52,226 nucleotides of DNA from Syntrophomonadaceae bacterium (GTDB lineage: Bacteria > Bacillota > Syntrophomonadia > Syntrophomonadales > DTU052). The stretch's first letter is position 1. Each line of letters begins with the position of its first letter. Position numbers and translations under genes: made by a program. Below are positions 46,179 through 52,226 of the stretch, piece after piece. The stretch spans positions 1 through 52,226 of the forward strand of contig JAAYEQ010000067.1 in NCBI GenBank assembly GCA_012728655.1. The letters run 5' to 3'. Under the pieces are notes generated by a model. It was not told the DNA's origin. It did no database searches and saw only the letters and a program-made list of their open reading frames with translations.

Positions 46179-46180
46179 TG
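46145..46180 (-). repeat. 18-bp tandem repeat at the start of the SigI-C/RsgI-N gene
   Basis: Two copies of GCAGTGAAGTCRAGAGAG lie head to tail, differing at one base. Each copy contains an in-frame GTG, giving the protein start MKSREAVKSRE. The duplication doubles the possible start codons: the first (46178) has a Shine-Dalgarno at 9 bases, while the second (46160) has only the GAGAGG of the repeat itself. Confidence 0.8.
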
Positions 46181-46373
46181 CGACCGACCGCCTTTCAAAT
46201 TCTTGTGCGAATGGCGGGGCAATACCCCAACCAACAGTCAGGCCGTCTCCTCAGATTTTGCGCCCCCAGAGCCACCACGGTTCTCACCAATCGTATCTTA
46301 CAAAAACTTAAGGTGGTGAACCGGACCAACTCAGGAATCCGAAGAGCTGCTGTCAGAAAAACCCCGCCCGATG

Positions 46374-46598
46374 TCAACGCCGAAAGAAAATATTGAGGAG
46401 GAGAGTCAATACAATGCTGAGCACGATGCAGGTCATCACCGGGAAGAAAAAGGTGAAGTTGCCTTTCTGAATGAAAATATCTCCCGGCAGACGCCAGGAG
46501 AAACCGCTCCTGGACAGAAGGTAGGTGATCCCCGCCAGGACCAGCAGAATAACACCTCCGATCAGCATTAACCGAGAAATACTCTCCCAGGGATTCAT
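46374..46598 (-). CDS. DUF2905 membrane protein
   Basis: This small protein (about 74 residues) has two membrane helices flanking the family motif SWRLPGDIFIQKGNFTFFFPV and ends LTLLLNIFFRR. The family is widespread in Firmicutes next to ruv and queuosine genes, with unknown function. The ATG at 46598 follows AAGGAGAGG at 8 bases; the frame is open to 46643, which overlaps queH. The stop lies 195 bases above the SigI-C/RsgI-N gene. Confidence 0.88.
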   Translation of the reverse strand: MNPWESISRLMLIGGVILLVLAGITYLLSRSGFSWRLPGDIFIQKGNFTFFFPVMTCIVLSIVLTLLLNIFFRR

Positions 46599-47149
46599 GA
46601 CTTCTGCCTCTCCTTCTTTCCTTTCCGGCGGTAACGCTCCCATTCACTGTAGAGACAGCCGCAGTAGGGCTGACGGTAAAGGCCAAGTTCTTTCGACCTC
46701 TTTACAGTTTCGGGATAATACGGTCTCCAATCATAATACAAAAAAGGTATCCCGTACTTCTCGCCGCAGTTCATACCCACCTCTTTTATCAGTTCGTGCT
46801 TTTGATAGGGGCTTACCAGGAGTGAGGTGGTAAAAGCATCAAACTTGCCTTTACGAGCGACCTGAGCCGCCCGCTCCAGCCGCAGCTGGTAGCACATTTT
46901 ACAGCGCTGTGGTTCCCGAAAAGCTATGGCCTGCAGATAGGGCGTGGGGTCATAATCCTCCTCCCCGATCACCGGCAGGTTGTAATTCCGGGCCAGTTCG
47001 TAGAACCCCTCCCGGCGTTTTTCATACTCCGTAAAGGGATGAATATTGGGGTTGTAAAACAGGGCATAAAGGCTGTGACCCATATCCAGGAGGGAGGGCA
47101 CCGGATAGGAGGCGCAGGGCCCGCAGCACACATGCAACAGTACTTTCAT
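46595..47149 (-). CDS. queH: Epoxyqueuosine reductase QueH
   Basis: QueH performs the last step of queuosine synthesis, reducing epoxyqueuosine in tRNA, and is unrelated to QueG. The 184-residue protein has the iron-sulfur and catalytic cysteines [11 protein letters not shown] (8-13), [14 protein letters not shown] and [28 protein letters not shown] is also typical. The ATG overlaps the ruvB stop by four bases, and GGAGG is 7 bases upstream. With queA and tgt, the window holds all three tRNA-level steps of the pathway. Confidence 0.95.
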   Translation of the reverse strand: MKVLLHVCCGPCASYPVPSLLDMGHSLYALFYNPNIHPFTEYEKRREGFYELARNYNLPVIGEEDYDPTPYLQAIAFREPQRCKMCYQLRLERAAQVARKGKFDAFTTSLLVSPYQKHELIKEVGMNCGEKYGIPFLYYDWRPYYPETVKRSKELGLYRQPYCGCLYSEWERYRRKGKKERQKS

Positions 47150-48174
47150 TCCGTTTCCTCCGCAAACAGACTCCCCGCCGGCTCCACCGGCGGCGGCTCT
47201 CCCAGGTGGGTATAAGCCCGGGCCGTTGCCACCCGTCCCCGGGGGGTACGCTGGAGGAAGCCGATTTTCATCAGATAGGGCTCGTACACATCCTCCAGGG
47301 TATCAGGTTCTTCAGAAACCGCAGCCGCCAGGGTGTCGAGTCCCACCGGACCCCCGCCGAACTTCTGAATAATTGTGCTCAAAATGGTGCGGTCGAGTTT
47401 ATCCAGTCCTTCCTCGTCCACCTCCAGCATGGCCAGCCCCTGCCGGGCTACCTCGCGGTTGATAACCCCGTTGCCTTTTACCTCGGCAAAATCGCGGACT
47501 CTGCGCAGCAGGCGGTTGGCAATACGCGGGGTTCCACGGGCGCGGCGGGCAATCTCCTGAGCCCCTGATTCATCAATACTGATATTTAAGATTCTCGCCG
47601 CCCGCATCAGTATTTCCCCCAGTTCTTCCGGGGTGTAAAAGTCCAAACGACAGGCAATACCGAAACGATCCCTCAAGGGCGCGGTAAGCAAACCGGGCCG
47701 GGTAGTGGCTCCCACCAGAGTAAAAGGAGGCAGTTCCAGCCTCAAGGTACGGGCGCTGGGTCCTTTGCCGATTACAATATCCAGCGAGTAATCCTCCATC
47801 GCCGGGTACAGGATCTCTTCCACCGCCCGGTTCAGCCGGTGGATCTCATCAATAAACAATACCTCCCCGGGTTCCAGGTTGGTCAGGATCGCCGCCAGAT
47901 CCCCGGGCCGTTCAATGGCCGGCCCCGAGGTCTTACGGATGGGTTTTCCCATCTCATTGGCGATAATCGACGCCAGTGTGGTTTTGCCCAATCCGGGAGG
48001 CCCGCTCAACAGCACATGGTCGAGCTGTTCGCCGCGGTCCCGGGCCGCCTTAATAAAAACCGCGATGTTCTCTTTAACCCGAGGCTGGCCAATATACTCC
48101 CGCAGGCGCATCGGCCGGATATGCGCTTCAAGATTGTCTTCCTCCTGATAACCGGAGGCCATCAGTCTTTCCAC
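47146..48174 (-). CDS. ruvB: Holliday junction branch migration ATPase RuvB
   Basis: RuvB is the hexameric motor that moves Holliday junctions together with RuvA. It shows [12 protein letters not shown], Walker [13 protein letters not shown], Walker [12 protein letters not shown], sensor [18 protein letters not shown], the arginine-finger region and the C-terminal winged helix [25 protein letters not shown] choose GTG at 48174, close behind GGGGGAAGG; the frame is open to a TTG at 48192, and an ATG at 48162 is another option. About 342 residues. Confidence 0.97.
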   Translation of the reverse strand: MERLMASGYQEEDNLEAHIRPMRLREYIGQPRVKENIAVFIKAARDRGEQLDHVLLSGPPGLGKTTLASIIANEMGKPIRKTSGPAIERPGDLAAILTNLEPGEVLFIDEIHRLNRAVEEILYPAMEDYSLDIVIGKGPSARTLRLELPPFTLVGATTRPGLLTAPLRDRFGIACRLDFYTPEELGEILMRAARILNISIDESGAQEIARRARGTPRIANRLLRRVRDFAEVKGNGVINREVARQGLAMLEVDEEGLDKLDRTILSTIIQKFGGGPVGLDTLAAAVSEEPDTLEDVYEPYLMKIGFLQRTPRGRVATARAYTHLGEPPPVEPAGSLFAEETE

Positions 48175-48273
48175 TAAACCTTCCCCCAACAATTAATACT
48201 GGTACCCCACGTTTCCCGCTCGAACCAAGGCGGGTGATCTTTATCAAATACCTAATCGTCCGGGAAACCGGGG

Positions 48274-48867
48274 TTATCTCTGGAATCTCTCCCCTTTGGC
48301 CTTGAGCACCCGGCGCAGGTTTTCCTCCAGAGTGCCCATCTCACCCTTCTCTACCATTTTCATGATGTGAGGATAAACCTCTTCCCTACTATACCCCAAA
48401 ACCATTAACGCTTCCAGCAGGGCTGCAATCTCCGAGTCCGTGGAGGAACCGGAGTCAGGCAACCCGGAAAAGATGCGATCCCTCAGTTCGAAAACGATCC
48501 GCTCAGCACTCTTCTTCCCTACCCCGGGGACCGAGGTCAAAGTCTTGAGATCCTGACTGGCAACGGCGCGATAAAACCGAGCGGTATCAATATGACCCAG
48601 GATGGCCATCGCCACCTTGGGACCGATGCCGGAAACGGCCAGCAGCGTTTTGAAGAGCTCCATCTCCTGGCGCGTCAGAAACCCGTAAAGCCTTAATTCA
48701 TTGGCGCTCACCTGCAGCCAGGTATAAAGCCTGACGGCCTGGCCTTTCGCGGGCATGGCCTGTAACGCGCGGGTATGTACAGCAACCTCAAAGCCGATGC
48801 CGTGGACATCCAACAGAATGCTGTCCGCGGTGATATCAATCAGCTTGCCCTGAAGAAACCCAATCAT
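48274..48867 (-). CDS. ruvA: Holliday junction DNA helicase subunit RuvA
   Basis: RuvA binds the four-way junction and loads RuvB. It starts MIGFLQGKLIDITADSILLDV in the OB-fold, has the helix-hairpin-helix motifs LLAVSGIGPKVAMAIL and LTSVPGVGKKSAERIV, and a C-terminal RuvB-binding domain. About 197 residues. The ATG at 48867 follows GGGGAGGGG and overlaps the ruvC stop; the frame's upstream ATG at 48903 lies inside ruvC. Confidence 0.97.
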   Translation of the reverse strand: MIGFLQGKLIDITADSILLDVHGIGFEVAVHTRALQAMPAKGQAVRLYTWLQVSANELRLYGFLTRQEMELFKTLLAVSGIGPKVAMAILGHIDTARFYRAVASQDLKTLTSVPGVGKKSAERIVFELRDRIFSGLPDSGSSTDSEIAALLEALMVLGYSREEVYPHIMKMVEKGEMGTLEENLRRVLKAKGERFQR

Positions 48868-49349
48868 GGTGTTGCCCCTCCCCGGCAGGAATGGATATGG
48901 CATATGGCAATCGCCAGGGCATCGGCCGCATCATCCGGTCGGGCGACCTCATCCATCTTTAAGATGGCTTTGACCATCTTCTGTACCTGTTCTTTTTCGG
49001 CCCTTCCGTATCCGACCACCGCCTGTTTTACCTGCAGGGGCGTGTATTCAAAGACCTGAATACCGCACTGGGCCACGGTCAGAATCAAAGCACCCCGGGC
49101 CTGGCTGACCGCGGAAAAAGTTTTGGCGTTACGGTGGAAGAATATCTCTTCCACCGCTACTGCATCGGGTCGGTAACGTTCCAACAGTTCTTTAACCTGT
49201 TCGTGTACCTGAACCAGTCTTAACGCAGTTTCGAGCCCGGCCGGGGTGCGAATAACCCCGTGCTCGACCGCCGTTAACCTCCCGCCGGCTTTGGCCACCA
49301 GTCCGTAACCGATGGCAGCCGTGCCGGGATCTATCCCCAAAACCAGCAT
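48864..49349 (-). CDS. ruvC: Holliday junction resolvase RuvC
   Basis: RuvC cuts Holliday junctions symmetrically. The 161-residue protein has catalytic acidic residues in LGIDPGTAAIGYG (Asp7), AVEEIFF (Glu67/68) and RPDDAADALAIA (Asp139-143), and QARGALILT. The ATG follows GGGGAGAG. It overlaps ruvA by four bases, giving a ruvC-ruvA-ruvB-queH run. Confidence 0.97.
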   Translation of the reverse strand: MLVLGIDPGTAAIGYGLVAKAGGRLTAVEHGVIRTPAGLETALRLVQVHEQVKELLERYRPDAVAVEEIFFHRNAKTFSAVSQARGALILTVAQCGIQVFEYTPLQVKQAVVGYGRAEKEQVQKMVKAILKMDEVARPDDAADALAIAICHIHSCRGGATP

Positions 49350-49555
49350 TTACGGTTCTCTCCCCTAAAATCGGAAACACCCGAAGTGCTTCCGGTACCA
49401 ACAGCGTTCGTTTATGGGCGCCTTTGAGGCGTCGTCGCCCCGGGTTTTTCAGCCCTTGGGCGCGGTTGGCCTTTCAATAAATGATTCTCCGCCCCCGGGC
49501 AACATCCTGCTCCGCCAGGTCTTTCGCCCGGAACTCCCGGTGTAACCCACCAGGG

Positions 49556-50128
49556 TTAATCATACTCATCCAGGTTTTCCAGCACAAAATTGGCCTCATC
49601 TTCACTGTCGTACTCCAGGGTCCCGGCCTCCAGAGTCCGGCGTAGCTGTTCCGGCAGATGCTCGGCCTTGATTCCGGTTATGCGCAGCAGTTCATCATCA
49701 ACCCCGGCCGGACCGCGAAAAACGGCTACGTGTCCTTTGAAGAGCCCCAGATGAACACGTTTCCTATCGTCCGGACACCAATCATCGACCTGCTGCTGAA
49801 TCATCAGGGTCTCGTTTTCTTTGTCAGTCCATACCAGGTAACCCTCCTTGCCGGTGAGCTCCTGCTGGATCTCTGCCATGCTTTTACCCATCAGCTTATC
49901 GTGTTCCTCAAACTCCGAGGTTATTGTATGTCCGCATTTCTTGTAGGTCTTTTCCAGAATAACCGGGGTTTCAGCGGTAACCGGGGATCCCTGCCGGCTG
50001 ATGACCCCGGCAATCGTCTGCTGCTGAAAGAAACCGGCAATATTCTGATAATTAGCCGCGAGCAATCCCAGCGCGAAACCTGCCCCCAGGGCCAGGATTA
50101 CTATAAGCCCGGCAGTTGTCCGCTTCAT
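49556..50128 (-). CDS. bofC: BofC-like forespore regulator
   Basis: BofC in Bacillus is a forespore-secreted protein that delays sigma-K activation by acting on the SpoIVB signal. The about 190-residue product has an N-terminal membrane or signal helix (TAGLIVILALGAGFALGLLA), a KKCGHTI motif, and the C-terminal BofC domain: LMGKSMAEIQQEL, DDWCPDDRKRVHLGLFKGHVAVFRG and LPEQLRRTLEAGTL. The ATG at 50128 follows GAGGTGG at 5 bases. Its place near the ruv genes matches Bacillus. It is transcribed away from the hsp20 gene. Confidence 0.85.
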   Translation of the reverse strand: MKRTTAGLIVILALGAGFALGLLAANYQNIAGFFQQQTIAGVISRQGSPVTAETPVILEKTYKKCGHTITSEFEEHDKLMGKSMAEIQQELTGKEGYLVWTDKENETLMIQQQVDDWCPDDRKRVHLGLFKGHVAVFRGPAGVDDELLRITGIKAEHLPEQLRRTLEAGTLEYDSEDEANFVLENLDEYD

Positions 50129-50218
50129 GCAAACCACCTCTGTCAACAATTATTGCCAAATCTGAACGGGTCAAAACCTTATTAGCCGTGACCGGGCTTG
50201 GTTCCGGTTCCCCGGTAG

Positions 50219-50247
50219 TTACACCTTTCGCTTTCTTTTCATATTAT
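50219..50247 (+). promoter_or_regulatory. Candidate sigma-A promoter of the Hsp20 gene
   Basis: TTACAC (50219-50224) and TATTAT (50242-50247) are 17 bases apart, with transcription expected about 40 bases before the ATG. No CIRCE-type inverted repeat is visible, so HrcA control is not indicated. Confidence 0.45.
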
Positions 50248-50293
50248 TGGACAGAGGTGTCTAAACTATTGAAAAACAGGAGGTGCTTGCATC

Positions 50294-50764
50294 ATGAGAC
50301 GAAGACTTCCCGCCATGCGGAGAAACGACAATCCGCTGATCCCCTGGCTCAACAGCCTGGACAACCTGCACAGCGAGATCGATCGCTGGTTTGATGAATT
50401 TACCCGCGGTATTCCGGGGCTGGAATCCCTGCGGGCTGGTTATCCAAAGGTGGAGGTTTACGAAACGGATGAAAACATATTCGTCAACGCTGAACTGCCG
50501 GGAGTCGAGAGCAAGGATGTGGATGTCCGGGTCTTCCCCCACGAAGTCCGGATCAGAGCCGAAAAAAGGCAGGAACAGGAATACAAGGAGGATAAATTTT
50601 ACCGTTCCGAGAGGTACTACGGCAGCATCTCCCGGAACATACCCCTCCCCGAAGAAATAGACTCCGAGCGAGCCACCGCCTCCTTCAAGAACGGCATATT
50701 AAAGCTTACCCTGCCCAAGGTGACACCCACCGACAAGGGCCGAAGGTTGTCCATTGAGGATTAA
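50294..50764 (+). CDS. Hsp20-family small heat-shock protein
   Basis: This is the only plus-strand gene. The 156-residue protein is an ATP-independent chaperone that holds unfolding proteins. The N-terminal arm (RWFDEFTRGIPGLESL) leads into an alpha-crystallin domain at about 50-142: PKVEVYETDENIFVNAELPG, YYGSISRNIPLPEEID, and the conserved FKNGILKLTLPK; a short C-terminal tail follows. The ATG is 9 bases behind AGGAGGTG, an excellent ribosome binding site. Confidence 0.95.
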   Translation: MRRRLPAMRRNDNPLIPWLNSLDNLHSEIDRWFDEFTRGIPGLESLRAGYPKVEVYETDENIFVNAELPGVESKDVDVRVFPHEVRIRAEKRQEQEYKEDKFYRSERYYGSISRNIPLPEEIDSERATASFKNGILKLTLPKVTPTDKGRRLSIED

Positions 50765-50801
50765 AGAACAGAGGCTGTCAATTCCAGGCTAAAGGACAAT
50801 C

Positions 50802-50836
50802 GGGTGGGCGGATGACCGTCCCCCATCCTCCCACCC
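50802..50836. other. Large hairpin downstream of the Hsp20 gene
   Basis: GGGTGGG-c-GGATG pairs with CATCC-t-CCCACCC around a 9-base loop, 38 bases past the hsp20 stop. There is no T-tract on either strand. It could slow transcription or protect the message end. Its GGGTGGG word also recurs at the far end of the insertion sequence. Confidence 0.5.
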
Positions 50837-50971
50837 CGCCCCGTGCTTAAACGTTAATAATTCATCAAAAAAAGCCCGTCTGCCGGCCTTTCACACTGTC
50901 GAAAAAGTCCGTGGGTTTGAAAATAAAATATCTCTTTTACTGATTGTAACCTAAGTAACGCTAGTACCAGT

Positions 50972-52135
50972 TTATTCAATAAGAAACCGGTTGTAATAGG
51001 CCTGAGTTTCGTTCAATTTCTTAATATTACGTGGGGAATGGTCCCAAGGTATTTGGTTGAGGCGGAAAAGGTCGGAGATATGGACGGCCAAGCGATCCAG
51101 AACGACCACAGGCATAGCGCCGATAGCTGGATGGCATAAAGATCGGTAATAACGGATAGCTTCAACAGGTGTTTTGCCAGCCATATTAGAGCCGAAGTGA
51201 GGTCTTTCGTAGTTGTAATGGCAGATCCAGTTCTGAGCCATGTTAAGGAAAGAGCGAACTGAAGTAGAAAGAGAGAGGTTAAGGGCATAAAACTCTTCAT
51301 CATCGGTGCGGTGGGATCTTTCGACATAGCTATTGGCTTGTTTCTGGCCTGGTGGGATATTAAGCAAAGATACATTCAAAGGGTCAAAGATAAAAGACTG
51401 CATCATATGTCGTTTGCGTGAGGAAGCCTTGCCACCGAATTCCATACCGTTATCCGTTTGAAAGAACATATGTCTGTTAACACCGAAGGCCCTTAACCAA
51501 GAGGCAACGAGCAGCATAAAAGCCAAGCCGTTTGCGAAAGACAGAGAATGAGCATAGGCGATAAAGCGGAGTCGGGTCTTAATATCGATAGCAGTAAACT
51601 GGTATTGAGGCAATTTATTTCTAAATATAGCTGCATAAGCGTCTTTAGGTAGAGCTGACTGGTCAGCGATATGCTTAGCGTCGATCTGCCAGAACTCAAA
51701 GGGTGAAAACTCTGAGAGATTGGCAGCGTAACGGCGGTTACCATTGAGAGATTTATACTTACGGCAGCGCACTCCATAGCGTCTGAGGATGTTGCGGACA
51801 GTAAAAGGGGAGAGAGATACACCGCAGGAGCGCTTTAGTGCATCAGCAAGGCGCTGTGGGCCAAGATTAGTTTCTTTTGCAAGATTAATGACCAGTTCTT
51901 CGATATGTAGAGGGGTACGGTTAGGCATAGGTGAAGCCGGCCCGCGTTTTAACAAGCAAGAGGCGAGGTTACCGTTAGAATCGAGGTAACGTTTTCGGAG
52001 GGTATAGACCCACCTGACGGAAATACCCATAAGCTCAGCCACCTCATTAGGTGAATGTTTTTGCAGCAAAGAAATGACCATTTGGACAGCAGCTTGTGGG
52101 TTACCGGAATGCATAAGTTGATTGTATAATGTCAT
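50972..52135 (-). CDS. IS481-like DDE transposase
   Basis: The 387-residue protein has an N-terminal helix-turn-helix (EVAELMGISVRWVYTLRKRY) and a second HTH-like part (PQRLADALKRSCGVSLSPFTV). The retroviral-integrase catalytic domain follows, with FWQIDAKHI (Asp152), FQTDNGMEFGG (Asp228) and NSYVERSHRTDDEEFY (Glu272). The NxxVERxHRTxxEEF pattern is typical of IS481. The frame is intact, so the element may be active. The spacing of the second Asp to Glu (43) is larger than the usual 35, through a small insertion. Confidence 0.9.
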   Translation of the reverse strand: MTLYNQLMHSGNPQAAVQMVISLLQKHSPNEVAELMGISVRWVYTLRKRYLDSNGNLASCLLKRGPASPMPNRTPLHIEELVINLAKETNLGPQRLADALKRSCGVSLSPFTVRNILRRYGVRCRKYKSLNGNRRYAANLSEFSPFEFWQIDAKHIADQSALPKDAYAAIFRNKLPQYQFTAIDIKTRLRFIAYAHSLSFANGLAFMLLVASWLRAFGVNRHMFFQTDNGMEFGGKASSRKRHMMQSFIFDPLNVSLLNIPPGQKQANSYVERSHRTDDEEFYALNLSLSTSVRSFLNMAQNWICHYNYERPHFGSNMAGKTPVEAIRYYRSLCHPAIGAMPVVVLDRLAVHISDLFRLNQIPWDHSPRNIKKLNETQAYYNRFLIE

Positions 52136-52136
52136 T

Positions 52137-52202
52137 GGGTGGGTACACTCCCTTCAGGTTTGGTTTGTTGCCATAACCATAATACCTTAGGGATACCCAC
52201 CC
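52137..52202. repeat. Inverted repeat upstream of the transposase
   Basis: GGGTGGGTA (52137-52145) and TACCCACCC (52194-52202) are a perfect 9-bp inverted pair 48 bases apart, with flanking CTCCC and GGGA partly extending it. They bracket the presumed transposase promoter region. The outer arm may be the element's terminal repeat and the inner arm a second transposase-binding site, or the pair may form a stem in the message. Confidence 0.7.
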
Positions 52203-52226
52203 TTTTCAATGCTCTTTTTAACCGAA

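Larger units (their letters stand above)
50880..52202 (-). mobile_element. IS481-like insertion sequence (ends not resolved)
   Basis: A single transposase gene with DDE catalytic core fills the right edge. On the upstream side the likely outer end holds GGGTGGGTATCCC read inward (52202-52190), and GTGGGT follows GAAAA near 50913-50926 on the other side. These are possible but imperfect terminal repeats. I see no clear target-site duplication. The element's base composition looks lower in GC than its neighbours. Confidence 0.5.

Overview
The window is a nearly single-stranded piece of chromosome from an endospore-forming Firmicute, most likely a member of the Clostridia. The evidence is the sporulation set spoIIGA-sigE-sigG-spoIIR plus a BofC-like gene, a PASTA-domain penicillin-binding protein, a MurE with the DNPR motif expected for meso-diaminopimelate peptidoglycan, a T-box leader, and gene orders shared with Bacillus and Clostridia. 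I do not assign a genus. Every gene except one small heat-shock gene lies on the minus strand, so transcription runs from high to low coordinates.

From the right edge leftwards: an IS481-like insertion sequence (about 50.9-52.2 kb); a plus-strand Hsp20 gene; a BofC-like gene; ruvC-ruvA-ruvB; queH; a DUF2905 membrane protein; an unusual membrane protein that fuses a SigI C-terminal domain to an RsgI N-terminal anti-sigma domain; queA-tgt; yajC, an HD hydrolase, secD and secF, closed by a strong terminator; a cation diffusion facilitator, a LapA-like protein, recJ, relA, dtd and a metallo-beta-lactamase-fold hydrolase. A T-box leader with a duplicated antiterminator/terminator unit then precedes hemZ-hisS-aspS. 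Below aspS lies a probable 6S RNA gene with its own sigma-A promoter, then tcdA, a ThiS/MoaD-like carrier, a phenylacetate-CoA ligase, a double-ACT protein and a PHP hydrolase.

The left half (about 4-22.6 kb) is a complete division and cell wall (dcw) cluster: mraZ, rsmH, ftsL, spoVD/ftsI, murE, murF, mraY, murD, ftsW, murG, murC, murA, ftsQ, a DUF881 gene, sbp, ftsA, ftsZ. Three 10-bp-period MraZ boxes precede mraZ, and no murB is present. It continues into spoIIGA, sigE, sigG, spoIIR and a ylmC-type gene. Wall precursor synthesis and septation are thus followed directly by the signalling circuit that starts after asymmetric septation: forespore SpoIIR activates SpoIIGA, which matures pro-sigma-E.

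The item most likely to be new is the SigI-C/RsgI-N/transmembrane fusion at 45588-46178. Other points of interest are the T-box, whose predicted specifier loop does not read His or Asp although it heads hemZ-hisS-aspS; the pairing of tcdA with a ubiquitin-like carrier; and the 6S RNA gene.
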